A stretch of 64,000 nt of DNA, from contig NZ_CP076134.1 in NCBI RefSeq assembly GCF_018736085.1, forward strand, positions 4,536,501 to 4,600,500, read 5' to 3'. Shown piece after piece: positions 56,627 to 64,000 of the stretch (positions are counted from its first letter, which is position 1; every line of letters starts with the position of its first letter). Source of the stretch: Bradyrhizobium sediminis. GTDB taxonomy: Bacteria > Pseudomonadota > Alphaproteobacteria > Rhizobiales > Xanthobacteraceae. The notes beneath the pieces were generated by a model. It saw only the letters and a list, made by a program, of their open reading frames with translations, ran no database searches and was not told the origin of the DNA. Both the position numbers and the translations under genes were made by a program.

Positions 56627-56803
56627 ATGATCCGGTCGTTCGGCGCCTTGGGCTTTCACGGCCGCCCGGCGCCTGTTGCTTCGTCCCGGCTGACCCACGC
56701 CGTCGCGGCCTCGCTCGCGATCGGCGCGCTGTCGCTGTGCCTGATCGTTACCCTCACGGTGTTCTCGATCAACGTTTCCATGGCGATGCCAATTCCGGCG
56801 TAA
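56627..56803 (+). CDS. Small single-pass membrane protein
   Basis: This 58-residue frame begins MIRSFGALGFHGRPAPVASS, then has one strong hydrophobic helix (AVAASLAIGALSLCLIVTLT) and ends MAMPIPA. GAAGGA lies eight bases before the ATG. Codon use is like the neighbours, with G or C in nearly every third position. I do not recognise a family. It sits between a GST and a sugar dehydrogenase gene in the same direction, 61 bases before the latter. Confidence 0.65.
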   Translation: MIRSFGALGFHGRPAPVASSRLTHAVAASLAIGALSLCLIVTLTVFSINVSMAMPIPA

Positions 56804-56863
56804 CGCTGAAGACCTGTCGTATCGCACAACTGCCAGCGGTGATGTCATCGCGAACGGGCAACC

Positions 56864-58027
56864 ATGACCAAGACACCAGTAGTCCTCGTGACGGCTTCGT
56901 TGACGGTTGCGACCGCGCTGACGGCGACGTTCCTGATCGTCACCTCGACCCGCGGCGAAAACACCTCGTTCGCGTCGTCGGCGGGGCAGCTCGAAGTCCA
57001 GACCATTGCCGGAGGTCTCACCAATCCGTGGGCGCTGGCGTTCCTGCCCGACGGCCGCATGCTGGTGACCGAGCGTCCCGGCCGCATGCGCCTCGTCACG
57101 GCTGAAGGACAGCTGTCGCCGCCGCTGAAGGGCGTGCCCGAGGTGTGGGCCTCCGGCCAGGGCGGATTGCTCGACGTCGTCACCGACAGAGCCTTCGCGC
57201 AGAACAGGACCATCTTTTTCTGCTACGCCGAGCGCGCCAGCGGCGGCGGCCGCACCGCGGTGGCGCGGGCCAGGCTGAACGACGGCAGCGGCCGGCTCGA
57301 CGAAGTCAAGGTCATCTTCCGGCAGGAGGGGCCGCTGTCGGCGGGCAATCATTATGGCTGCCGGATCGCGCAAGCCAACGACGGCAATTTGTTCGTCACG
57401 CTGGGCGATCATTTCACCTGGCGCGACGAGGCGCAGAATCTTGGCAACCATCTCGGCAAGATCATCCGCATCGCGCCCGACGGCTCGGCGCCATCGGACA
57501 ATCCTTATCTCGGCCGCACTGACGCAAAACCGGAAATCTGGAGCTACGGCCACCGCAACGAGCAGGGCCTCGCCATCAATCCGGCGTCAGGCGAACTCTG
57601 GGAGATCGAGCATGGCCCGCGCGGCGGCGACGAGGTCAACATCATCGGCAAGGGCAGGAACTACGGCTGGCCGGTGATCGGTTACGGCATCGATTATAGC
57701 GGCGCCAAGATCCAGGACGGCGCCGCCAGGGACGGCATGGAGCAGCCGGTCAAATACTGGGTGCCGTCGATCGCCCCGTCCGGCATGACGTTCTATACCG
57801 GAAAGCTGTTCAAGAAATGGACCGGCAGCCTGTTCACCGGCGCGCTCAAGGACAAGATGCTGGTGCGGCTTTCGCTCAACGGCAACAGCGTGACATCAGA
57901 GGAACGCCTGCTGCAAAACCTCAACGAACGCATTCGCGACGTGCGCCAGGGCCCGGACGGCGCGCTGTGGCTCTTGACCGACAGTTCGGCGGGACGAATC
58001 CTGCGGGTGTCGCCGGCGGCGAAATGA
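56864..58027 (+). CDS. PQQ-dependent sugar dehydrogenase (Asd/YliI type)
   Basis: This 387-residue protein is a six-bladed propeller of the soluble aldose sugar dehydrogenase group. A membrane or signal helix lies at about 1-25, then VQTIAGGLTNPWALAFLPDG and RMLVTERPGRMRLV at the start of the propeller. The catalytic His is in GGNHYG-like SAGNHYGCRIAQ, and the PQQ region in WSYGHRNEQGLAINPAS and EIEHGPRGGDEVNI. It would oxidise sugars in the periplasm. The last 80 bases are duplicated 1037 bases downstream. Confidence 0.9.
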   Translation: MTKTPVVLVTASLTVATALTATFLIVTSTRGENTSFASSAGQLEVQTIAGGLTNPWALAFLPDGRMLVTERPGRMRLVTAEGQLSPPLKGVPEVWASGQGGLLDVVTDRAFAQNRTIFFCYAERASGGGRTAVARARLNDGSGRLDEVKVIFRQEGPLSAGNHYGCRIAQANDGNLFVTLGDHFTWRDEAQNLGNHLGKIIRIAPDGSAPSDNPYLGRTDAKPEIWSYGHRNEQGLAINPASGELWEIEHGPRGGDEVNIIGKGRNYGWPVIGYGIDYSGAKIQDGAARDGMEQPVKYWVPSIAPSGMTFYTGKLFKKWTGSLFTGALKDKMLVRLSLNGNSVTSEERLLQNLNERIRDVRQGPDGALWLLTDSSAGRILRVSPAAK

Positions 58028-58030
58028 CGA
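57947..58030 (+). repeat. 84-base direct repeat, first copy
   Basis: It covers the last 27 codons of the sugar dehydrogenase gene and three bases past its stop. It matches 58984-59067 at 82 of 84 positions (my reading), differing near its start and in one base of GGCGGGACGAATC. Confidence 0.9.
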
Positions 58031-58076
58031 AGCATCGACAAGATCGCGAGAAACAGATCTTTGGAGAGAGCCATAA

Positions 58077-58778
58077 CTAATTGCTCCTTAGTCCGCCGAT
58101 TTCTGGGGGAAGCGTGCTTGAAAAGGGATTAGACGGATTGGACCGGTATTGATCGAAGTGGTCGATCCATTTGAGCCTTAGATTAATGCCCCTCGTTACC
58201 GGCTCACCGGTGATGCCGTAAGAATTGAACGGCCAGATCCCGGTTGGAACGATCTCAAGCGTGGCGCGCACCAGTTTTGCACCAGCGCCGAAACTCTTTC
58301 CGATGTCGAGCGGATCGACCCTTTCCACCGTCATCGGATCGTTCAGATCGCGAAAGCGAACCAGCAACGGGAGACTCGTCAGGGGCAGGTCGATTTTCCC
58401 GGACAATCGTTTGACCTTCAAAAGGCCATCCCTAACCGGCAGCGGGAGTGCCCCACCGGGAAAGTTGAAAGCGCGGAGCACGATATATTCAGGCCCCGAC
58501 CGGCGGTCGGTGTCGCCCTTAAGTAGCGCAAACAAGATACCTCGGGGGCCAAGATCGATAACAACCGCTTCTCCGCGAACATCAATGGAGAATTCGCTTT
58601 GAGAAATCGGATCGTTATTCTTGCTGTAGGTAACTTCGATAACGCCCGACCCGGTCTTGCGTTCGCCGTTGACCTCGACCTCTAGAGTCAATCGATATCG
58701 CACTGTCGCGCTGAAAACAGCGGTGTACACAGCAATGCCTACCAAAATGAACGCCATGAGTATTCCAAGCCGCTTCAT
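58077..58778 (-). CDS. Hypothetical membrane-anchored protein
   Basis: This 233-residue protein has an N-terminal hydrophobic helix (LGILMAFILVGIAVYTAVFS), then beta-rich sequence: VRYRLTLEVEVNGERKTGSG, VIDLGPRGILFALLKGD, LPLLVRFRDLNDPMTVERVD. I do not recognise the family. It is probably a periplasmic or lipid-facing domain tethered to the inner membrane. Its GC and codon use are lower than the neighbours, it points the opposite way, and it is enclosed by the 84-base direct repeats, so it appears to be inserted. Confidence 0.7.
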   Translation of the reverse strand: MKRLGILMAFILVGIAVYTAVFSATVRYRLTLEVEVNGERKTGSGVIEVTYSKNNDPISQSEFSIDVRGEAVVIDLGPRGILFALLKGDTDRRSGPEYIVLRAFNFPGGALPLPVRDGLLKVKRLSGKIDLPLTSLPLLVRFRDLNDPMTVERVDPLDIGKSFGAGAKLVRATLEIVPTGIWPFNSYGITGEPVTRGINLRLKWIDHFDQYRSNPSNPFSSTLPPEIGGLRSN

Positions 58779-59154
58779 GAAGCGTGCCCCGAACGAGATG
58801 CAAACCGCATATCGGTGTGCTTGCCGTTGGCTGGTGGGACGGATTTGTCGTTCTGGAATGGTCGAGCAGAAGTGGGGCTGGCCATATGCTGGTCTCTTGG
58901 CGCACGCTGCAATCCAACGGTGTATCTCAACAGACAGAACAACCCTTAAGAATTACGAAATCGGCAACTGCAAAATGGACCGGCAAGGCCCGGACGGCGC
59001 GCTGTGGCTCTTGACCGACAGTTCGGCGGGGCGAATCCTGCGGGTGTCGCCGGCGGCGAAATGACGATGCCCGGCATGAACGCGTGAGCGGCTGCTAGCG
59101 ACCAAGGTGTTGGGCCGCCGGCTTTGGCGGCCGCGAACCGGCACGCAGCACATC
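58779..59154. other. Gap with right part of the inserted segment
   Basis: The first 205 bases are leader of the hypothetical gene. An open plus-strand frame (58657-59064) runs into the duplicated dehydrogenase tail but has no start signal and looks accidental. After the second repeat copy the sequence returns to core composition. Confidence 0.5.
58984..59067 (+). repeat. 84-base direct repeat, second copy
   Basis: A detached copy of the 3' end of the sugar dehydrogenase gene, including its TGA stop, with no start of its own. The spacing from the first copy is 1037 bases. Confidence 0.9.
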
Positions 59155-59652
59155 ATGGACAGGCGGCAATTCGTTTTCGGCATTGTAGCGGCCGCGGCGC
59201 TTTCGGCCGGCGCGCGGGACGGCCGCGCGGAATGCGGCGAGCTGACCAGCAACGAATTTGTCAGAGAGCTGTATGAGAAGCAGGCGCGGCTGCACGCCGC
59301 CAACACGCCGCTCACAGCGGACGAATTTCATGCGCTGTTTGCGAGCGACCTGCGCAAACTGATGCAGTCGCCTCGGCGCACTCCAAACAACATGCCGGTC
59401 GGCCCGCTGCTGAACGCCTTCTTCGGCTGGGGCGTGCTGCCCGGGACGGAGATCAAAGTCGAGAAGGTTGCGCTGGTCTCCGGCAATTATGAGGGCCCGG
59501 CCACCGTCGGCATCGACCTCAAATACCGCGGCGAGAGCCGCAAGGTCCTCGTGCATGCCGTGCGCGAAAACGAGGTCTGGCTGGTCGCCAACATCATCTA
59601 TGATTCCGGCAAGAGCCTGGTCAGCCACTATCGCGCCATCACCGCGCGTTGA
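59155..59652 (+). CDS. Tat-exported hypothetical protein
   Basis: This 165-residue protein begins MDRRQFVFGIVAAAALSAGA, a twin-arginine signal with cleavage near GRA. The mature part (ELTSNEFVRELYEKQARLHA, ADEFHALFASDLRKLM, VWLVANIIYDSGKSLVSHY) resembles DUF3828-like small periplasmic domains, a tentative match. The ATG at 59155 starts the signal; the earlier frame is leader. It would have followed the sugar dehydrogenase closely before the inserted segment, and both may work in the periplasm. Confidence 0.7.
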   Translation: MDRRQFVFGIVAAAALSAGARDGRAECGELTSNEFVRELYEKQARLHAANTPLTADEFHALFASDLRKLMQSPRRTPNNMPVGPLLNAFFGWGVLPGTEIKVEKVALVSGNYEGPATVGIDLKYRGESRKVLVHAVRENEVWLVANIIYDSGKSLVSHYRAITAR

Positions 59653-59701
59653 CGTGGCGTGGCGGCCGGCCGCCGCCGTCAGCAGCGCAGCGCACCGCCG
59701 C

Positions 59702-60496
59702 TCACTGCCCGCGGAATACCGGCTTGCGCTTTTCGTTGAACGCCAGCACGCCTTCGCGGCGGTCTGCGGTGGGGACCAGCCGATTGTAGGCCTCGATCTC
59801 GAACGCCAGGCCGTCCCACACCGACATCTGCATTCCGCGATGAATGGCCTGCTTGGCCTGACGCACTGCAATCGGCCCGTTGGCGGCGATGCGCCGGGCG
59901 ATTGCGAGGGTGGTCTCCAGGAGGTCGGCGGGTTCGACCACGCGATTGACCAGGCCCCATGCTTCCGCCTCCGCGGCGGTAAAGGGAAGGCCGGAAAGGA
60001 TCAGCTCCTTCGCCCGGCGCTCGCCGACGGCGCGGGCCAGGTTCTGGGTTCCGCCGGCGCCGGGCATGATGCCGAGCGTCACCTCGGTCAGGGCAAAGCG
60101 CGCATGGCTGGCGGCGTAGACGAAATCCGACGCCGCCGCGATCTCGCAGCCGCCGCCATAGGCCGCACCATTGACAGCTGAGATCAGCGGGATCGGGCAT
60201 CCCATCATCGCCCGCACCATCCGTTCGAAGATCAAATGCTGCGACTGCCAGCTGGCATCGGTCATGCCGTTGCGCTCCTTGAGGTCGCCGCCGGCGCAGA
60301 ATGCCTTGGCGCCGCTGCCGGTGACGATCACCGCGCGCAGGCCCTCCAGGTCGGTCGAGAGCGCTTCGAACAGTTCCACCAGATCGAGCCCCATCCGCGT
60401 ATTCAGCGCGTTCGACGCCTCGGGCCGGTTGAGCGTGACGAGGAGGATCTGATCGTCGTCGCGGGAAACCATGATCGTCTCGAAATCAGCGCGCAT
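59702..60496 (-). CDS. Enoyl-CoA hydratase/isomerase family protein
   Basis: This 264-residue crotonase-fold enzyme has LVTLNRPEASNALNTRM near its start, the oxyanion-hole segments KAFCAGGDLKERNG and NGAAYGGGCEIAAASDFVYA, and the active-site region FALTEVTLGIMPGAGGTQNL with the glutamates expected of a hydratase. It probably hydrates enoyl-CoA in fatty-acid or aromatic degradation; isomerase or lyase activity is possible. The ATG at 60496 has GGGAGAAT upstream. It is divergent from the GrdB-like gene. Confidence 0.9.
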   Translation of the reverse strand: MRADFETIMVSRDDDQILLVTLNRPEASNALNTRMGLDLVELFEALSTDLEGLRAVIVTGSGAKAFCAGGDLKERNGMTDASWQSQHLIFERMVRAMMGCPIPLISAVNGAAYGGGCEIAAASDFVYAASHARFALTEVTLGIMPGAGGTQNLARAVGERRAKELILSGLPFTAAEAEAWGLVNRVVEPADLLETTLAIARRIAANGPIAVRQAKQAIHRGMQMSVWDGLAFEIEAYNRLVPTADRREGVLAFNEKRKPVFRGQ

Positions 60497-60721
60497 TCCA
60501 TTCTCCCTTCGCGGACCGGCCGCATCTTCGGCCCATGCCCGATCGGAGACAACCGGCAAAGGTCCGGACGGATCGAGACGGCATGCCCGCTCGCTTCGTC
60601 ATGCCGCCTCTGCGCCAGCGCCGGAGCTTGCCGCGCGATCGCGGCTTGACCCGAACCGGGCGATCTCTAGTCTGGCCGAAAGTCGATTGAAGATCCGACG
60701 GTGCAAGCGCAGGAGAGACAC

Positions 60722-61651
60722 ATGCCAGGCTCGCTCGATGACCAACTTGGCTTTGCGCCCGACTACGATTCCCCGATCCCCTATATGCAGCGCACCCGCG
60801 ACTATTACGCCGCGATCGGCTACACCACACCCTATCGCTGGGCGCACCATGTCGATGCGCCGTTCCAGCCGCTGAAAAAGCCGCTGGCGCAATCGCGCGT
60901 GACGATCGTCACCACCGCCGCCCCCTACGATCCGGCCAAGGGCGATCAGGGCCCCGGTGCGGCCTATAACGGCGGCGCCAAGTTCTACCAGGTCTATGAC
61001 GGCGACACCTCGAAGCCGCACGACCTGCGCATCTCGCATATCGGCTACGACCGCAAGCACACGTCGGCGACCGACAGCGGCACCTGGTTTCCGCTGCCGC
61101 AGCTTCTGAAGGCGGCCGCCTCGGGGCGGATCGGCGAGGTCGCGCCGCGCTTCTTCGGCGCGCCGACCAACCGCAGCCACCGGGTCACCATCGACGTCGA
61201 CGCCCCCGATATCCTCGCCCGCTGCCTCGCCGACAAGGTCGACGTCGCGGTGCTGGTGCCGAACTGCCCGGTGTGCCACCAGACGTCCGCGCTGGTGGCC
61301 CGCCACCTCGAAGCCAACGGCATTTCCACCGTGGTGATGGGATGCGCCAAGGACATCGTCGAGCACGCGGCCGTGCCGCGCTTCCTGTTCTCCGACTTTC
61401 CGCTCGGCAATTCCGCCGGCAGGCCGCACGATGTCGAGTCGCAGGCGCTGACGCTGGAGCTGGCGCTGAGCCTGCTCGAGCGGGCCTTCGGCGCCCGCAC
61501 CACGATGCAGTCGCCGCTGCGCTGGAGCGAAGATGCCTCCTGGAAGCTCGACTACAACAACGTCGCGCAGATGAGCCCGGAAGAACTGGCGCGGCGCCGG
61601 GCCGAATTCGACAAGCAGAAGGAGATCGCGCGCGGCAACCGGGCCGCCTGA
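60722..61651 (+). CDS. GrdB-like reductase family protein (Cys form)
   Basis: This 309-residue protein resembles the selenoprotein B subunit of glycine/betaine/proline reductases (GRDB family): SRVTIVTTAAPYDPAKGDQG at the start of the domain, YDRKHTSATDSGTWFPLPQL, and the active-site block VLVPNCPVCHQTSALVARHL where relatives carry selenocysteine. Here the Cys-Pro-Val-Cys pair serves and no in-frame TGA occurs. The other reductase subunits are absent, so the reaction is unclear; a thiol-based reductase role is inferred. The ATG at 60722 follows AGGAGAGAC. It is 158 bases before a CoA-transferase gene. Confidence 0.78.
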   Translation: MPGSLDDQLGFAPDYDSPIPYMQRTRDYYAAIGYTTPYRWAHHVDAPFQPLKKPLAQSRVTIVTTAAPYDPAKGDQGPGAAYNGGAKFYQVYDGDTSKPHDLRISHIGYDRKHTSATDSGTWFPLPQLLKAAASGRIGEVAPRFFGAPTNRSHRVTIDVDAPDILARCLADKVDVAVLVPNCPVCHQTSALVARHLEANGISTVVMGCAKDIVEHAAVPRFLFSDFPLGNSAGRPHDVESQALTLELALSLLERAFGARTTMQSPLRWSEDASWKLDYNNVAQMSPEELARRRAEFDKQKEIARGNRAA

Positions 61652-61705
61652 GGCGCGATCAAACAACAATCGGGCCATCGCAACAACGATCGGCCTCTCA
61701 CATTT

Positions 61706-61790
61706 CGTCATTGCGAGCGAAGCGAAGCAATCCATCTCGCCACGAGAAGAAAGAATGGATTGCTTCGTCGCTTCGCGCCTCGCAATGACG
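61706..61790. repeat. Dispersed palindromic repeat
   Basis: Arms CGTCATTGCGAGCGAAGCGA + AGCAATCCAT and ATGGATTGCTTCGTCGC + CTCGCAATGACG are nearly identical to those at 45229-45319, with a different loop. It lies in the gap between two co-directional genes. Confidence 0.85.
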
Positions 61791-61809
61791 CTCTCAGGAG
61801 GACGTCCAA

Positions 61810-63003
61810 GTGACCCGACCGTTCGAAGGCGTGAAGATTCTCGACTTCACGCAGGTGCTGGCTGGCCCCTATGCGAGCTACCAGCTCGCGCTGCTCGGCG
61901 CCGACGTCATCAAGGTGGAGCGCCGCGAAGGCGAGGACATGCGCCGCACCCCGCTCAGCCGCGAATGGGCCGAGCGCGGCCTCGCCCCGGGCTGGCAGGC
62001 GATCAACGGCAACAAGCGCAGCCTGACGCTCGACCTGCAGAAGCCGGAAGCGATCACCATCGTCAAGCAGCTCGCCGCCCAGGCCGACGTGGTGATGGAG
62101 AATTTCCGGCCCGGCGTGATGGACAAGCTCGGGATCGGCTACGCCGCGCTGTCGGCGATCAATCCGCGGCTGATCTATTGCGCCATCTCCGGCTTCGGCC
62201 AGACCGGCCCGGAACGATCCGGCGCGGGTTACGACGGCAAGATCCAGGCGCTGTCGGGCATCATGGCGATCACGGGTCACGAGGAGACCGGGCCGACCCG
62301 CGCGGGCTTTGCGGTCTGCGACGTGCTGTCCGGCGCCACCGCCGCCTTCGGCGTATCGAGCGCGTTGTTCCAGCGCACCCACACCGGCAAGGGGCAGATG
62401 GTCGACGTCTCGATGCTCGAGGCGTCGCTGGCGTTTCTGTCGGGACAGGTGGCGGACTACACCGTCGCCGGCCATCGCCAGCAACTGTCGGGCAACCAGG
62501 CGGTGAGCCGCCGGCCGACCGCCAACCTGTTCAGGGCGGGCAAAGGCTATCTGCTGCTCGCCGTGAACAGCGAGAAGCAATACCGCGCGCTGATGACCGC
62601 GCTCGGCCGCGCCGACACGCTGGAAGACCCGCGCTTTTCCGACTGGTTCGCACGGCAGGAAAACGAGCCGGCGCTGCGCGCCATCATCGAGCAGGCGCTC
62701 GCGAACAAGGACCCGCGCGAGTGGGAGAAGATCCTCGAGGCGGCAGGCGCGCCCTGCGCCAGCATCTGGAAGATCGAGGAGGTGATCGATCACCCGCAGA
62801 TCTCGGCGCGCGGCGCCATTCAGGAGATCGACACGCCCTATGGCCGCCTGCGCTTCGCCGGCAGCGGCTTCCAGCTTGCCCATGGCGCCGGCAGGCTCGA
62901 TGCGATGGCGCCCGAACTCAGCGCCCACACCGAGGAAGTGCTGATCTCGCTCGGCTATGGCGCGGATGCGATCGCGGAGCTGCGCGCGCGCGACGTCGTC
63001 TGA
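61810..63003 (+). CDS. CaiB/BaiF-family CoA transferase
   Basis: This 397-residue class III CoA transferase begins FEGVKILDFTQVLAGPYASY, has GADVIKVERREGEDMRRT, NGNKRSLTLDLQKPE and the catalytic Asp in GAGYDGKIQALSGIM, then GTxxxxVDVSMLEA-type GKGQMVDVSMLEASLAF. It moves CoA between carboxylic acids, for example succinyl-CoA and a substrate of the pathway served by the nearby enoyl-CoA hydratase. The acceptor is not predictable. The start is GTG at 61810 with AGGAGGACGTCC before it. Confidence 0.92.
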   Translation: MTRPFEGVKILDFTQVLAGPYASYQLALLGADVIKVERREGEDMRRTPLSREWAERGLAPGWQAINGNKRSLTLDLQKPEAITIVKQLAAQADVVMENFRPGVMDKLGIGYAALSAINPRLIYCAISGFGQTGPERSGAGYDGKIQALSGIMAITGHEETGPTRAGFAVCDVLSGATAAFGVSSALFQRTHTGKGQMVDVSMLEASLAFLSGQVADYTVAGHRQQLSGNQAVSRRPTANLFRAGKGYLLLAVNSEKQYRALMTALGRADTLEDPRFSDWFARQENEPALRAIIEQALANKDPREWEKILEAAGAPCASIWKIEEVIDHPQISARGAIQEIDTPYGRLRFAGSGFQLAHGAGRLDAMAPELSAHTEEVLISLGYGADAIAELRARDVV

Positions 63004-63043
63004 GCGGCGGCGGCGCTCAAGCGATTGCATTCATGGCTTCGCA

Positions 63044-64000
63044 TCACGCCAGATGGCAGGCCACGAGATGCCCGTCGCTTCCTTGCTTCAGTTCGGGCGC
63101 AGTCTGCCTGCAGCGAGGCTCGGCGACGGGACAGCGCGTGTGGAAGTGGCAGCCTTGCGGCGGGTTCATCGGGCTTGGCACATCGCCTTGCAGGCGTATC
63201 CGCTTGCGCTTCACCTTCGGGTCCGGCACCGGCACGGCGGATAGCAGCGCCTGCGTGTAGGGGTGCTGCGGATTGCGATAGAGGTCGCTGGCACTGGCGA
63301 GCTCGACGATGCGGCCGAGATACATCACCGCCACGCGGTCGGAAATATGCTCCACCACCGAAAGATCGTGGGCCACGAACAGGTAGGTGAGGTTCAGCTC
63401 TGCCTGCAGATCTTCCAGCAGATTGATCACCTGCGCCTGAATGGAAACGTCGAGCGCCGAAACCGGCTCGTCGCAGACGATGAATTTGGGCTCCACTGCA
63501 AGCGCCCGGGCGATCACGATGCGCTGGCGCTGGCCGCCGGAAAATTCGTGCGGGTAGCGGCGCATGTGCTCCGCCTTCAGCCCGACCTTGACGAGCAGGC
63601 TTGCCACCCGTGCCTCGCGCTCGCTGGCGGAGGAACCGAGCTGGTGGATGGTGAGAGCTTCGCCGAGGATGGCGCCGACGGTCATGCGCGGATTGAGCGA
63701 GGCGAACGGGTCCTGGAACACGATCTGCATGTTGCGCCGCATCGCGCGCAGATCATTTCCGCTGAGCCCCAGCACGTCCTGCCCGTCGAACATCACCTCA
63801 CCGGCGGAAGGCTCCAACAGCCGCAGCACGCAGCGCGCCGTGGTGGATTTGCCGCAGCCGGACTCGCCGACGAGGCCCAGCGTTTCGCCGCGCTTGACTT
63901 CGAACGACACGCCGTCCACCGCATGTACGCGCCCGAGCTCGCGCGACAGCAATCCGCCCTTGACCGAGAAATACTTCTTCAGGTCGGTGACCCGCAGCAA
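63044..64000 (-). CDS. Oligopeptide/dipeptide ABC transporter ATP-binding protein, 5' end cut
   Basis: The visible 318 residues are nearly the whole ATPase. It has Walker [12 protein letters not shown]-loop [14 protein letters not shown], signature FSGGQRQRI, Walker [13 protein letters not shown] and the C-terminal oligopeptide-transporter domain with Cys-rich [16 protein letters not shown]. It is the DppF/OppF type that energises peptide or nickel uptake with a DppD partner, presumably encoded beyond the window end. The reading frame continues past 64000; a TTG at the edge is unlikely to be the start. Its 3' end lies 40 bases from the convergent CoA-transferase gene. Confidence 0.92.
   Translation of the reverse strand: MLRVTDLKKYFSVKGGLLSRELGRVHAVDGVSFEVKRGETLGLVGESGCGKSTTARCVLRLLEPSAGEVMFDGQDVLGLSGNDLRAMRRNMQIVFQDPFASLNPRMTVGAILGEALTIHQLGSSASEREARVASLLVKVGLKAEHMRRYPHEFSGGQRQRIVIARALAVEPKFIVCDEPVSALDVSIQAQVINLLEDLQAELNLTYLFVAHDLSVVEHISDRVAVMYLGRIVELASASDLYRNPQHPYTQALLSAVPVPDPKVKRKRIRLQGDVPSPMNPPQGCHFHTRCPVAEPRCRQTAPELKQGSDGHLVACHLA

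Noticed and set aside
58657..59064. Plus-strand frame of 135 codons ending in the sugar dehydrogenase tail
   Set aside because: The tail is the duplicated 3' fragment; the rest is antisense to the hypothetical gene and has no ribosome-binding site.

Overview
This 64 kb window is high-GC alphaproteobacterial chromosome, most likely Bradyrhizobium or a close relative in the Nitrobacteraceae. The basis is gene content (tandem DUF992 proteins, Omp25/31-type beta-barrels, a Bug/TctC receptor, CaiB/BaiF and GrdB-like proteins) and the many dispersed palindromic intergenic repeats that I recognise from Bradyrhizobium. No rRNA, tRNA or CRISPR array was recognised.

Layout. 1-7.4 kb: end of an MCE/MlaD gene, an FMN-dependent hydroxy-acid oxidase, a DUF1330 protein, a DMT exporter, a TctC-type binding protein, a chemotaxis receptor and a D-2-hydroxyacid dehydrogenase. 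7.7-16.6 kb: a complete arsenite-oxidation cluster aioX-aioS-aioR-aioB-aioA with a clear sigma-54 promoter before aioB. It is followed by an intact IS630-type insertion sequence that separates aioA from a DUF2478 gene. 16.8-19.9 kb: a phytase-like esterase and a MuiA-family protein. 20.3-30.7 kb: the most unusual region. It holds a LuxR-type regulator with a degenerate receiver, a HEPN-like small protein, two repeat-rich acidic Asn/Gln proteins sharing a motif, a type I secretion ABC transporter, its HlyD-type adaptor and a GNAT-TPR fusion. I read it as an uncharacterised type I secretion locus with non-RTX substrates. 30.8-45.1 kb: housekeeping genes (serA, serC, GNAT, GST, two outer-membrane barrels, an MFS exporter, glmM, an lldD-like oxidase, aroE, an EF-G-like GTPase). 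45.1-50.4 kb: a repeat-filled gap, then a 1469-residue HNH-NACHT-helical-repeat protein that looks like a solitary antiphage sensor. 50.6-64 kb: an SDR, two DUF992 proteins, aspartate aminotransferase, a GT87-like membrane protein, a GST, a tiny membrane protein, a PQQ-type sugar dehydrogenase whose 3' end is duplicated around a small inserted gene, an enoyl-CoA hydratase, a GrdB-like protein, a CoA transferase and a dipeptide-type ABC ATPase cut by the window end.

How the genes work together. AioX should sense arsenite in the periplasm and signal through AioS to AioR, which activates sigma-54 transcription of aioBA; the AioB Rieske and AioA molybdopterin subunits then oxidise arsenite. In the secretion locus, the ABC transporter and adaptor would export one or both repeat proteins through a TolC-type channel encoded elsewhere. 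serA and serC lie adjacent in the same direction and supply two successive steps of serine synthesis.
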